NCBI GenBank assembly: GCA_961205875.1 | Contig: OY540811.1 | Coordinates: 17,973,248 to 18,037,247, forward strand | Direction of reading: 5' to 3' | From: Sialis fuliginosa | Taxonomy: Eukaryota; Arthropoda; Insecta; Megaloptera; Sialidae | Length of the DNA: 64,000 nucleotides | Shown here: positions 1 to 12,709 of the stretch, piece after piece | Numbering within the stretch: position 1 is the stretch's first letter | Layout: each line of letters starts with the position of its first letter | Made by a program: the position numbers and the translations under genes | Notes under the pieces: generated by a model | What the model was told of the DNA's origin: nothing | Databases searched by the model: none | The model's input: the letters and a program-made list of their open reading frames with translations, nothing else

Positions 1-719
1 TCCCATTGTACGAATACTTAAATTAATATTACTGTATTGAAAATGTGACAAATTTAACACCAAATTTTACTTTTTCAATATTATCTAAAAACATTTTTGA
101 ATTAAAATTGAAATATAACACTTTAAAATCACAATAATAAAGAAAATAATAAATACAATAATATAAGATTAGAAAGTGCAAATGTCAAATTTGGCCAAGT
201 TTCGAAGATAAATTTGTTTATCTTAACAAAGAATTTGCATTATAATCAAAAACAAAAAAATAACTGAATATTTAGAAAAATTATACCAAACACTAATGAC
301 AATGAAATCAACATCAACCAATTCCGAGTGAACATTTTCTGTAGCATCTAACTTCTGTACGAGAATTCGTTTTAGATTATATTATCAAACAATTAATTAA
401 TGAGTGCATTTTTTTTTAAGTAAAAAATAATTGCTCGGGTTAATAAATACTTATACATATACGATTGTTCTTATTAAATAAAATGTTTCATTAATAAAAA
501 TTGTATTTTGCATTAGACGTAGATTCGACTCGGATTCGTTGAGTTTAAAAAGACCGAGTGTTCTCAAACCCTAGTAGAACCCAAAATTATAAGCATGTTT
601 CGGAAATTTTTAAGGATCCTTAAATTTAATTGAATCTAAAGAATTATAAAACGTAGAAAATTTTTTTTAATAGTAAGCCAAAAAATGTTTTTCAAATACG
701 TATTACCTATATAACCTCA

Positions 720-835
720 CATAAAATATGTAGTTTATAATATTTTTCTCCAAACATGGATTTGTTGCGGGCCGCATACAAAGATGTACCTAGTGGGCCA
801 CATGTAGCCCGCAAGTCTTAGTTTGCCCATCCCTG
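720..835. mobile_element. Right end of a hAT-type element
   Basis: Read on the minus strand from 835, the sequence starts CAGGGATGGGCAAACT and continues into GC-rich text with paired GGCCC/GGGCC blocks. This is the layout of hAT (Charlie-like) non-autonomous ends. I could not find the left end or a matching 8-bp duplication of the downstream ACCTACTG, so this is a fragment whose left limit is a guess. Confidence 0.5.
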
Positions 836-2609
836 ACCTACTGTCATATTATTTTCTAACATATCAATGTCAATTGGAAATTGCTGGAACAATGCAATAA
901 TAGATTCAAGAACAATGCTGTATTTCATTTTTAATATATTCCATTCTTTATTATTTTAATTAAGACAAAATACAACTAGGTACAGATATATGTGTTAATG
1001 AAATTTCTAATAATAATGACTAAAGTAAATTTAAAAATTTTCTTCCACTTCCGGGACTCTTCGATTTATTGAACTTTCATGAAGTTCTTTTAGAAAATTT
1101 TGCATAATGGTTTGAAAATTTTACATATACGTTATTGATAATTTTCGTTTTAATAAAATTACAATAAATTATACAGGAAATGTCTCTAAAAACCAATTTG
1201 ATTAACGTTTAAAAAAATTAACAATTAAAAGGTGAGGGCTAAAAATGTTTTGCTTGTCAATCCAACACTGTACTCGGTTAGATTCCCACTTTCCCACGTC
1301 ATTTGCATTAAAATGTTTTATATTATTTTTAAATGCACTTTTATATTACCTAGTATAATTTAAAAAAATACTTTTCGTGTTTTAAATCGCGTATTAAGAT
1401 TTTGAAAAATCATATCGTGACGTAAGTTTAGTTAATTTATGTTTTGTTTTTTTTTGACTGGAATTCTGTATGTACGTATGTACTTTATAATATAACATAG
1501 TTTTTAAATATATTTGATAAAACAAATTGCAATGTTGTTTTCACAGTTATATATTATTGCAATTGAAAATAAAATAAAATGTAAACATTTTAAATCGAAC
1601 GTTGTAGGTGCATTATGTTTTGAATCATCCTGTTCATATAATTTATTATGATAGTAATGAATCATTGTTTTTTTTTGTCTTATATAACAACACAAATACA
1701 CTTCCATGGCATTGATACTATACTAATTAAAAGTTTTTATTATTAGTATTAAATTCAGACTATTTCAATTTCAATGCCTTGTCAATTAAAAAAATGTTAT
1801 ATAGGAAGTAGGAAATACATATGTTAATTATTTAATTCAAATGAATAAATATATATATTTGATTATGTATTTTTACACGAAAACAAATTATTTTTATATT
1901 TTCACTAAAACTAAAAAACATTTATTTTAGTTAAAAATATCACCCTTTTTCCACATTAAATTATAGATAGTTTTATTGTTATAGTTGTATTAATAGGACA
2001 TACAGCAAAAAAACGATGCATATTATTTGATTTAAATAACAAAATTCACCGAAACCGTAAACATACGTGATTGAAATAAGTAATTTTTTTGTATGCTGAA
2101 CATAAAATTTATATACAGAGACGAAGTGATGTCACATTTTTTTTCTGTGGGTGTACATTAAATATACATATACACTACTCACTACATATTTAATCCGAAT
2201 AAAAAATCAACAAAAACAACTCTTCCATTTATAATTATTTCACAATCAGTTTTATAAATAATAAAATATTAATATTTTATTTTAAAATAATAATTACAAC
2301 AAATAAAATGGTCTCTGAACAAGTCAAGGTACAACCACAGACATAAAAGCAGAGACCGCGCATTCTGTATTAACATAATGATGTAACATTTCTCCAAAAC
2401 AGTGAGATAAATACTTCCCCCACCCCAAATTTGGATCCTTTTTTTCTAGGGCGGGTTTGAAGCAACGAGCAATTATAAAAATCTGTTTTCTGTAATTATT
2501 TACTCTTAAAAATTCTTTATGTTTGTAAACTGATGTTACAGCACACGAACAAATTATAAATTTAACCATGAGTCTAATCAGAGACAAAGAAAAATAAAAA
2601 GTAAATACA

Positions 2610-2690
2610 ATGGAACCTTGTTAGTACGTTTTTAAAGGGACTGAGGAAAAATACGTTCTAACGAAATATTTTAACATGGAGTCTTATGGA
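2610..2690. mobile_element. Pogo/Tigger-like terminal fragment
   Basis: TA followed by CAATGGAACCTTGTTAGTACG-like text and a following TACGTTCTAACGAAAT segment resembles the ends of pogo-group Tc1/mariner elements, in which GGAACCTCG is followed by pairs of TAACG or TACG motifs. Only one end is visible and there is no transposase. This is a resemblance from memory of the family, not a proven assignment. Confidence 0.3.
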
Positions 2691-3757
2691 GGAATGTCGG
2701 GACCTAAAAAATGAAAAAAACATACTAACAGTGGCGTAGGAACGGTTTAACTACATCGGTTATAGTAAAACCGGAATAACGGCGCTGTGTAAACGTACTC
2801 TATGTCTATAGGTACAACAGTTTTTTACAGAGGCTAACTGGCCTACTTGTAAATATAAAGAAAAAGTTTATTGTTAATTTGTTATAAAAAATATTAGTAT
2901 AAAAAAAAAAAATTTATTTCTATACGAAAAGATAGAATCACAAAATCAAGTAACAAATTAAAATTTGACAAGATTTTTATGTTTGCTATAAGAAAAATTA
3001 ACATCAATTTTATAAATTCACTTAATACATATTAAATTTTTTTAAATGTTTCCGTGGTAACTATGGTTTAAGTCCGTCACTGCAAAATATATACACATAT
3101 ATAAATTGTTTACTTATTTGCTATGCTCTTGAATGTTTTTTCACTAATAACGTACCATTTTTTGCTATAATTCAATAAGACGAGTTTGTTAAAATTGTAA
3201 TGCGCAGTTTTTTAAATTTACTGTCTAATTACTTTTTTCATTTAGTAAAACTACGACATTTTTTAAAATACCATAATAAAAGTTATTTTTTGATTTTTTA
3301 AAATTATATACGAATTTGAATGTTTGCATATCGAAAAAAAATGTTTTTTTGCAATACCACGAAAACAAGAGCTGATTGATTGGATTCAGCGTGCCCAAAT
3401 TACCCTGGAAAAGTTGTAGTTTACCCTGCAGCAAACAGAAAATGTATTTTTGTCGACCAGTGTAATTTATCAAATAAAAAAATACTGAGTAATTTAAATA
3501 CAATCAAATTTGTTACTATATTAAACAAAGGTCGTTTCCAGGTGTATTGTTCCATTTCAACAAATTTCTTTGTTATCTTTTTTATTATTCATTGTTGTCT
3601 TTACGGATACCTTAATACCTTGAAGAAGTTATAATAATTAGCTGGAATAATGTAAAAAACAAACAAAAACATTTTCTTGTAATTGTATCGTACTTTCAGC
3701 AATCTAGTATGAAGACCACGTAAGCCAGTATCTTTTAAACGTATTAAATATAAAATA

Positions 3758-4247
3758 AGGTAACGGCATCAGTTTTAACCCCTCAATTTAATTACCAAAG
3801 TTCACAAATATAGTTTGTTTTTTAATTAAATTATAGCTTTTTGTTTTGTTTGTTTTGTCTCCAGTAATGGATAAAGTAAAATCAGTAATGGGTACCCAGT
3901 GATGAACAATTGCTAATTATTACAAAATGTTAAGTACTACGATATAAAAGTTATATAATAAAGAATATTAAAATTTGAAACAATTTAATGTAAAGCAAAT
4001 GCTATGATTATATAATAATTAATAATTAATAAATAGATTACACTAATAATTCGATTAAATATCCACCATTTTGACACCCATTGGCTGATTGTCATCAAAT
4101 TAAATTAAGTGTCTATAATCTATACAATATTATGAATATGATTCAGTAATGGTAGTAATCAAATATCAACAAATATGTCTAATTTAGTACATTTAATAAA
4201 ACAAGAATCCAACACTGGGGTATGATCCAAGACTGGAGCCAGTACCT
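3758..4247 (+). mobile_element. TA-flanked MITE, copy 1
   Basis: A 490-bp element whose ends are imperfect inverted repeats: AGGTAACGGCATCAG at the left and the reverse complement of AGGTACTGGCTCCAG at the right. TA flanks both sides. A second copy lies inverted at 27957-28525; the two share most of their interior, including the TCCAGTAATGGATAAAGTAAAA stretch (TCCATTACTGGAG on the other strand). The TA duplication suggests a Tc1/mariner-mobilised MITE. No coding potential is visible. Confidence 0.6.
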
Positions 4248-5263
4248 TATTCAATATTTTATCTCAAGAAAGACAATGCGAGACTGTTTGACATTGAGTG
4301 AAAAAACTATCAAAATGATTTTTCTGTCTCGTGGGAATTCTAATTATTTACATAAAATTATATTGTGTATATTGAAGTGGTAATTATTGACAATTCTTTA
4401 AACATGATTTCATTTTTATAGTTTCAATCTCATCTGCTCTAAGAGCTTTATCATAGATCGCATTTTACAAAGTGTTACTGGCCAATGAAAAGATATGAAA
4501 AGCACTTGGGAGTTACGTCAATGTTTATAATTGTTATCAAAACCTTCAAAACCCAAAAAAAAACATTTAAGGATTTGAAATTAGTCATTTTGTGAAATTG
4601 GTGTAATCTACAGAGAACATTTTCGAAGCTTTACCTGTATTTTATTCTTTTTTAAGCTACTTAAAATTTTAATAAGTTAACACTGAATATTTGTATGTAT
4701 ATCCAATTCATACACCAATTATATTTTTTGTAAAAAACGTGTTGTTATACTGTCCCAGTTTATATTAATTATTGATTTTAAAACGCTATAAAGATTTTAA
4801 GCACCATAACCTTTTAACTAAAATTACTACACTCAAGTGACGAAATATCAATATTTATTCAGTAGCTCACGATGACTTTTATTAAATTAAAACATACATT
4901 TTACCTAAAACAAACTAGAACAGCTGACATTTATATTATTTTGGGATGTTTTGGTCCATATTATCTCGATTTTCTACTGAATTTTTGTATTGATATATAA
5001 TTTCAAAATTAGAAAAGAATGAACGTAGAAAAGATTGTTACATACCACTACATTCTCCTATATTCCCCACTTTTCACTTATTTAAAAAAAATAAAATTAC
5101 TCTCAAATAAGTTTTCAACATTAAACACCAAATAGTTCTGCTATCAATACGGCATTCAATTAACTGCACTTTCCAATACCCACTGATACCAATCAAACAA
5201 AAACAAAATACATAATAACACAAATAGGTGGCTGTGGATAAGATGCGACATACACATTTCACT
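4248..5263. other. AT-rich spacer, nothing recognised
   Basis: No gene, repeat family or signal was recognised. The sequence becomes abruptly GC-richer at about 5225, entering the candidate promoter and exon described next. Confidence 0.5.
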
Positions 5264-5277
5264 GTTACCCCGGTAAC
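5264..5277. promoter_or_regulatory. Perfect RFX X-box palindrome (candidate)
   Basis: GTTACCCCGGTAAC is an exact inverted repeat of GTTACC/GGTAAC with a 2-bp spacer, matching the X-box bound by RFX factors (consensus GTNRCC, 0-3 bases, RGYNAC). It sits 15 bp upstream of the candidate start codon at 5293, in a GC-rich island of about 200 bp inside very AT-rich DNA. In animals, X-boxes close to start sites mark cilium genes, which in insects are expressed in sensory neurons. The match is visible; the function is inferred. Confidence 0.45.
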
Positions 5278-5292
5278 GTGCGTCCGTGGGTG

Positions 5293-5361
5293 ATGGCGTC
5301 GGATCGATCGGTGCGTCGTGACACCCCCCGCTTCACCCCTCGTACGCAGCGTCCACAGTGG
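5293..5361 (+). CDS. Candidate first coding exon of an unknown gene
   Basis: An ATG at 5293 opens 23 codons in frame, ending at a strong splice donor (TGG then GTGAGT). The encoded start is arginine-rich (MASDRSVRRDTPRFTP, then RTQRPQW). Codons are GC-rich, unlike the surroundings, as is common for promoter-proximal exons in AT-rich insect genomes. The exon ends in phase 0 and the frame hits a stop soon after the donor, so splicing would be required. No matching second exon was identified in the window. It could be chance in a GC-rich patch, and the minus-strand open frame over the same island is an alternative reading. Confidence 0.3.
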
Positions 5362-5569
5362 GTGAGTGCGACAGAGATGGGTGTATAGGAAACGTTGCGG
5401 ATATAAGAAAGAGGGTGGTAGTTTGGAGGATCATCAACGGTGAAATTGTTGGTGTAGGAAACATTTTCATTGAAGATATATGATGGCACCGATGACGTAA
5501 CTACTTTACTACAAGGATCAGTAACTGAAAAATACTTGATATTAGTATATTTGTAATTTTCACTTGTTT

Positions 5570-6308
5570 TGCTTCCTCGCAATATCGAATATACGAGAAG
5601 CTTTGTGATCGTTTTAGAATGAGACAAAAAGATTGTTCTTCGATTTCAAAATTTTAAATTGATCTTTCCGTTTCAGTTCAAGAAAAACACTTTTCGTTCC
5701 GTGTTTGTCTGTGTGTGTGTGTCTGTCCCCTGAATCTTTGTCACACGCATAACTCATAAACCACTGAATCGATATTAATAAAACTTGGTTGGTTGGTTAA
5801 GTCTAGCTTGAGGACGGTCCTATTTCAAAATCATCAAAATCGTGTGTAAGGGGAGGAATGACATCCCAAAATATTTATTTTTCAAGATATCTTAAAAATG
5901 ACACATGTTACGTGAAAATTTTATAGAATCTTTTTTGTAGGGTTTTCAATTTTCTATAATATAGGTCTACAACATTTGTTGTAAAATATTCCCTTACAAA
6001 GATTTATCTCAATTTGCTTTAATAATCGTCATTTGTTTTTTTTTTTAAATTGATATTTACTTTGACATATTAGATGTCATTTTGACGTTTGCATAAATTT
6101 AGATTTAGATTGAAATTGTCAAAAAATAAAAAATATACGAAAAAATAATCAGGTGCGTTTTAAGTAAAATTTCGAAGTAATATTTTTTAGTAAAATTTTA
6201 CAAAAATTAAATGGTTAACCAATGGCAGGCAATATATCTGAACACTTTATTTATTTTTTAAATTGTTCAATAATTCACTACCTTTAGTGAATTTAACACG
6301 AGGAAGCA
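5570..6308 (+). mobile_element. TIR element, TGCTTCCTCG family, copy A
   Basis: The 739-bp element has 10-bp perfect terminal inverted repeats (TGCTTCCTCG and CGAGGAAGCA). The near-end segment with GAAGCTTTGTGATCGTTTT and the far segment GGTGCGTTTTAAGTAAAATT recur inverted in the copy at 62594-63283, and pieces recur at 23560-24152. It contains a GACAGACA-type module shared with other repeats (see findings). There is no coding capacity. Family unknown; no clear target duplication. Confidence 0.55.
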
Positions 6309-9251
6309 CTGTGTATTTACTCGGAAGATGTTTTTTTACAATGCCTCCATCCTCCATATTTGTTGCGAGCGCTCTCGAAAATTGGATTCAGTTAAAATGA
6401 TTTTATTGTGTATTTATTCGTTTTATTGCTAATCAAATTCGGGACTCCTACAATGAAAATATTTTGACGCACACGCACAAAATAACCTTGAGGATGATCT
6501 ACGTAATTGAAATTGAATACTTCTGTTCCTCCAGGATATTTATTAATAAGCTTTATTTAATCACATGTCACATTGTCTCTCATTTAAATTATCCAAGCTG
6601 ATTTCCGAGTTTGAAAAAAAAGTTTCATTATATATAATATATTTCACCAAACGATATTAAAATTTATATAGGTTTTATGTTCAAATCAAATTAAATAATA
6701 TTATGTATGGGACATCGTATATTTTCAATAACAAAATATTATATGTAAAATAAGATTTCCTGGAAATGTTCATGTATGTTCAATAAAAAAACCTGTGCAT
6801 TACAAAATTTAAATTTAAATATTTATAACAACATTAGGTACAATAATCGGAACTATATATTATACATTCGAGCAGGTAAAATATATTATTGTTAATTTTT
6901 CTTATTAATAAAAAGGAATATACTTGTATTTTAACCCCTCACCCTTACAACAGAGTTGCGCTTATGATTATAATATATATGTATCAATTGTTTATTGAAA
7001 CACGTGACCATAGATAGAGTAAATACTTGGAAAAGTGAAATCACAATAGTTGTCATATTATAATAACAGCACGTTTTGTGTATTTTCTCTCTGTCACTCT
7101 TTTGTGATAACAAAAACAAATATTTACATTAATTTGATGACCGATGCATGTTTGAAAAATGCGAAAATTGAAACCTTTTTATAAGGAGTATTTTTGCAGA
7201 ATATCAACATTAAATACTTAGAAGCAAACAACATTCACTAATTTATAATTTATCATAATAATATCATATAAATAGATCACTTTAACGCTGTAACTTACAA
7301 AATATTTATATTTTCGTAAAATGCGTAGAATACTTTCTCCTTTTCTGTAACGAAATAAACAAGCTTTGGGTTGGGGTGAGACCCTTTAGGTCCACACAAT
7401 CAACTTCCCAACACGGTATGATTATAAATACTTGAATACTGATTATTTATTGTTTCCATATAGTTTATGTGAATATTTTTTTAATATGTATATGAATTTT
7501 TTTAATTTATAGGACTGGTATATATGGTATTCTTTTTCTCTTGATTGTAAGCAATTTTTTATATTAACAATAAATCCAGAGCTCCGCTGAACATTTTTAC
7601 TTTCTTATACTCATGCATATGAAATGTACATAATATGTACATATAGTAGATATAAGTAAGTATAGTGAAGTCGATTTTTTTCGAAATCCGGATTTTGATG
7701 GAATTATCCATTTTGACCTTCCCTGAATTGATTCTATTTTCACCAGTCTGTGTGTCTGTTTGTCGGCCTGTAAGCGCTGTAACTCAAATATGACAAATCG
7801 TACAAGTGTGAAATTTTATATTTATATTTTGTCTAGAAAGAAAACCTTCTATTTCTGAAAACGATCTTTCAATCAGTTACGGATGTTTACTTACGTCGAT
7901 TTTTGAATTTTTCAAATTACTCTGCAACAGAACGAATTATAGAAAAATGATCGAGTTAAAAATTGTAGGTAATACTATTATCTATAATTTATGTTCTATT
8001 CATTTAAAAAAAAAAAACAAAACAAAACAAAAACAAATTAAAACAAAATTAATTATAATTCAAATGGTTCATAACAGAGAAGAAATATCTACCATGAGTG
8101 TCATGAGACATTCTTATACGTATTATAGAGATTGAACAGTGTGCGTGTTTACCATAGGTACCACAGTATGGGTGATTCTAAATAATTATTTGAAAAAATT
8201 ATTTCTGACTAAATTATAAATATTGGAAAAAATGTATGGGGAATAAATTAAAGATAATAACATACTCGACATTTTTTATCTAAGACATTTTTTTCTTATT
8301 TCAAAAATAATTCGAAAAATCAAAAATTGACAAAAGTAAACATCCGTTTCCGGTTAAGTTATTACGTTCAAAATATCTAATATCTAAATTCTATCTTTTA
8401 TTAGTTTGTCAGAAATATGTTTTAATAAAATAAGAATCACGTACACTGTTCACTGTCAGGATTACATATAAGAAAGTTCCATGGCTCCCCAGGTAAATAT
8501 TTTTCTTCATCCACCAGTATAGTTAAATTTGTTTACCATTTTTTGTATAAATAAATTATAATATAATGATGTCATAGTAATATTTACTTTATTATAATAA
8601 AATTTTTAAAAACTTCATTTCTATTTTACGTTAAAATCGTTTAAAGAAAAACTAAATTGAAAAAGAAAATATTATTTCAACGAGTTTTTTATAGATAACG
8701 TAACGACTTCATCGGCACATTTCAGAAATGGTTCCTGTTTTTTTCTCGGAAAGGGGGAAAAGAAAACCGTTAACGACCTATTGAAGAGAATGTGCAAACA
8801 TTTTCCAATAATACAACTTGTTTTTCCATTTAACACAGTTGAGCTCATGACGCATAAATCTAATCAATAAACAAACATATAATATGGTTTATACAAAATT
8901 ATCATTTACTTAATTATTCCTATTTGAGATTATTTTGTTATCAATAATAATAATAATAATAAAAATAATACAAAGTTGGAGTTATTTTATTACTGATAAA
9001 TTGAAATAATAATAATATATTCATTGCAAATTTTGTAAAATTGATTGTACTGGACGTCAAATAAAAATTTTACTATGAAAATTAAGCTGCTTACAGAATA
9101 TCTTACAAGACCAAAGTTGCTTGTTATCAAGCTGGAGGGGGCAAAATCATGATATTTTTAATCTTTGGGTTTTTTTTTATTATTTATAACTTTTTTTAAT
9201 GATCTGATTACACATGAAACTATAAAAAAACTTTAACCGAAACATTTTTTA
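6309..9251. other. AT-rich intergenic DNA with an imperfect inverted repeat
   Basis: No gene was recognised. Segments at about 7880-7920 (GGATGTTTACTTACG) and 8305-8345 (its reverse complement with changes) form a decayed inverted repeat around some 400 bp, probably an old TIR element. A TAA trinucleotide run lies at about 8943-8960 and A-rich AAAAC runs at about 8010-8045. Confidence 0.5.
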
Positions 9252-9259
9252 ATCTAAGG

Positions 9260-9691
9260 CAGCGGTTCTTAAACTAAACTTTTACCGGAAGTCCGTGAAA
9301 CATGTTTGGCATAAATTAAAGTACTTTTACATTTCTATTTACCAATGATAATTACTATCTAACGACCTTCTTTGTTTTTCTGTCAGGCAGGCAGGGGTTA
9401 TTTTAGTGTGTAGTATTTCTGCAGTTGTAAATAGCTTATATGTGTAGTGCAAAAAATTGGAAAAATGTACGAAATGTAGAGCAAAAAACAGTAATTGCAA
9501 TTGTAAAAACAAAAAAATGTAAGAAATGTAATGCAAAAAACAAAGGTCATTTCAGTTGAAAAGCAAAAATTGTAAGTATGAACCAAAAAAAGGTTGTAAA
9601 ATTTTCTTAAAATAACCCCTGCAGGGAGGAGGTCCCTGAAAAAAATTGTTCAAAAGGGGGTCCCTAGACTACATAAGTTTAAAAACCGCTG
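9260..9691. mobile_element. Non-autonomous hAT element with perfect 8-bp TSD
   Basis: The terminal inverted repeats are CAGCGGTTCTTAAACT and AGTTTAAAAACCGCTG, flanked on both sides by ATCTAAGG (9252-9259 and 9692-9699). The end sequence matches the Charlie-type hAT signature CAGTGGTTCTCAAACT. Inside is a second inverted pair, GGGGTTATTTTA near 9394 and its complement near 9610, suggesting an insertion nested in this one. The nested part contains short reiterated GAAATGTARNGCAAAAA-type blocks. No transposase. Confidence 0.85.
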
Positions 9692-9699
9692 ATCTAAGG

Positions 9700-12324
9700 C
9701 GTTTATTTTTCCCTATTTTGTTTGAAATAAAAAGTTACCCAATTTGATGGTGGAGAAATATCTTATTTTTTTTAATCTGTGTGGCTATTTTTTTTAATTG
9801 TAAGTAAGGTTTCGATTCTACGTGAAAGAAAAAAAATGATCATTCTAAAATAACAATCTGTCCGTTGTTCTGTTTCTCTAAATTCGATTTTAAAAATAAT
9901 TATTTTAAAACATAGGTTCTCGTTTTAGTGAATTTTCCAAATAAGCTACTGTTAATCAGTATCACTCTTATAATGGAATATGTTACTCGAGAACACACAA
10001 TTACTTCTGAGCGATTGAAATTAAAATTAAAATTTTGAAATAAATAAGTGATTTTTAAATAAAAATTATATTATGTATAAACATAGTTATAAACAGCATT
10101 TTGTGGACACCAAGGATTAGTTTCTAGCACTCCCTAATCTAGAGGTAATAATAGATGTTCTTTAATCAGTAGCATGACTATAAGGTGATCAAATAAAAAA
10201 AACTAAATCTACCGAGGAATTAAATTATTACAATTACGTTTCATATGGTGTTATTTAGTGACTTGTTAAATTCTTTTAAAATGTATTGCTAATTAAATAT
10301 CTAAAAAATTTAACCATTCATGATTTTATATATGTATAACAATCCCAACTAACTAGTTAAAAAATGTTATTCAGTTTAATATTATGTAAACTGATATTTC
10401 ATTTTTCCCAACATCAAGAAGTAAAGATTTACCTATTTTTAACGAGTAAATGGATTCACCCTAGACAGACTATCTTCTTACGCCACTGTCGTGTATATTA
10501 CACATCTATGTAAGATATATACAAACTTACAATACAAATAAAATGTATTTTCCACGTAGAGAAAATATTTGGCTACTGATCATACATGACTACTTATAAC
10601 ATAGTTCTTTTTTTAATTTCTCATCCTAATTATACCACTAGTTATTTGGACTGTCTAAAGACCGTCTAAAATTGTAAAGCATTATAATTTATAATTAGAC
10701 CTATGTAATAAAACTGTTATTATACTTATTTATAATAAAATACGTAATATAAACTTATACTGCCCTTATTTTTATAGTAACATCGTGAAGGATAGAATTT
10801 TTACGCATGAACTCTAAAATATGTAAGAGTTCTGGATATAAAACTTTTTATTGTCCTTCAGATAAAATACTTATTAACTATGTACATTTGAATAATATTA
10901 TTTAAAAATCTACAAATCATATTCATATTTTCATAAATTACCCTATTCTCAAAAACACATAATCGGGCGAAGCTCTAGTTTTAATTAATTATAGGTATTG
11001 CCTATTATTCATTAATAAAACAAACATTATTCAAAATATAAAATTAATTATCAGTAGCAATTTTAAAAGCGAATAGAGATAAATCAATATGCATAATAAG
11101 ATTTCTTTACAAAAAGACCTTCAGCGTTCAAAGCCAGCAGCAGCGCACATGAAATTCTAAAAGAAAATGGATCTCGTTGATAGTGCAAGAAAAATATTAA
11201 GTATTACTAAACGATATATGCTTCACATTAACCTTTATCATTAATATTTCATATACAAGTAAACAATGAGCTGTCATTTCTCAACTATAGAGTATTGTTC
11301 TGTTATAACGGCACAATGACAACTGAAATGTCAAAGTTTTACAAAAAATAAATACTTGATTGCGTTACAGAATAAATTAATAATGCATAAACAATAAACA
11401 TAACAATAAATGCCCCTTTATTTTTTATTTAAAAAATATTATTATTATGTTATTTTCTAATACTCGAATATTTACTCTCATTTTGTATATGTATATACAT
11501 AGTTAAATATTATTTTCTTAGATGATTCGAAATCAACTAACAATTATCTGATAATTTCGAACCTTGCTTTTACACAAATATATATAAGCTGAAATTAGAA
11601 ATGTATAGGTAAAAGCCGTACAAAATCAGGTAAAATATTATAGGACTATAAAATTTAAGTAAAAAAAAACTAATGTTCGGTATTAAAAACAATTTGTTCG
11701 CAACCAAAACTAAACCAAATTCTTTCTACAAAGTACCTATTTCCGGTGCGATTGATATATATATGTTGTTATCTATGGAAATTAACAATTTAATTTATAT
11801 GTCAGTTGGGGGGGAACTATTTTGCATCATAAGGCACATATTTGATTAGTAAAAAAACTCAAGCCACACATAATAGGTAACTATATGTTCTACTACTCGT
11901 GAAAACTTTTCTATATTTATTACAATCTACTAGACTAGAACTAATAGTCCATCCTCGTGAAGAAAATAAAACAAAAAATAACATTTTTTAAATAAAAACA
12001 GACACTAAAGAATCCAATTAACAACTGATATTTTCATACAGGCTGTCCCAGGAGAAGGTATTAAAACTAATCAGCTGTCATTTTCAAACGGATGCTGTTA
12101 TTGAAGAAACAAAAATAGCGTTGAAAATAAGAAAGTCTGTAGTTTTTAATGGGTATAAATAAAATTTAATAAAGTGCATCAATTTATTTTATTGATTAAA
12201 ATATGCTAAAATTATTGATACTTAGTTCTGTTAAAAATAAAGCAAACAATTATTTCAATGCGGATATTACCCAAAAATGGAGTGACGTAACGTATTTAAG
12301 TTTAAATAAATAATGAGTTATAAC
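9700..12324. other. AT-rich intergenic DNA
   Basis: No gene seen. A lone hAT right end (CTTACGCCACTG) stops at 10488 without an identifiable partner. Elsewhere the sequence is A/T-rich with no repeat structure that I could follow. Confidence 0.5.
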
Positions 12325-12332
12325 CTTTTTAG

Positions 12333-12701
12333 CAGGACATCGAACCGTTATTTTTTTCGTTTCGGTTTTCGTTCCGATTCGAGTAAAAATATATATATCG
12401 GTTTGGATCCGGTTTTCGTTCCGAAAATAATAACAGTTTTTTCGGTTCAGCTCCGAGTGATTAATTACAAAAAAATTATTTGAATTAAATATTTATTTTC
12501 TACCATAATTTAGACCATTTTATGGTACTTGTATGATAGCCCTGAACAACTGAAGTGGAGAATAAGATCATGTTAACGTGCATATTTAAACATGTACCGA
12601 ACCGAAAAAACCGGTATTTTTTTCGGTTCGGTTCCGGTTTTTGTTCAAGCAAAAAATAACGGTTTTTCCGGTTTTCAGTTCAGTTCCGGTTCGAAACCCT
12701 G
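12333..12701. mobile_element. Non-autonomous hAT element with perfect 8-bp TSD
   Basis: The 369-bp element starts CAGGACATCGAACCG and ends with the complement of CAGGGTTTCGAACCG. The 8-bp duplication CTTTTTAG is at 12325-12332 and 12702-12709. The interior is built of many reiterated CGGTTYCGGTTTT blocks in both orientations, so the subterminal regions are themselves repetitive, as expected of transposase-binding subterminal repeats in hAT elements. No open frame. Confidence 0.85.
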
Positions 12702-12709
12702 CTTTTTAG

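Larger units (their letters stand above)
1..3757. other. AT-rich intergenic DNA with transposon ends
   Basis: I see no gene here. Short open frames are interrupted and lack coding character. Recognisable pieces are a hAT right end at 835, a pogo-like end near 2610, and a hAT-like start (CAGTGGCGTAGG) at 2734 whose possible partner end near 3082 (GTCCGTCACTG) has no matching target duplication. The rest is low-complexity A/T sequence. Confidence 0.6.

Noticed and set aside
2734-3082. Possible complete hAT element
   Set aside because: The two ends match only over about eight bases and the flanking 8-mers (CATACTAA versus CAAAATAT) differ, so the pairing is unproven.
5265-5627. 120-codon open frame on the minus strand
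   Set aside because: Its first part lies in the TGCTTCCTCG repeat and the rest in the GC island; it has no splice or domain support. The short plus-strand exon candidate fits the signals better.
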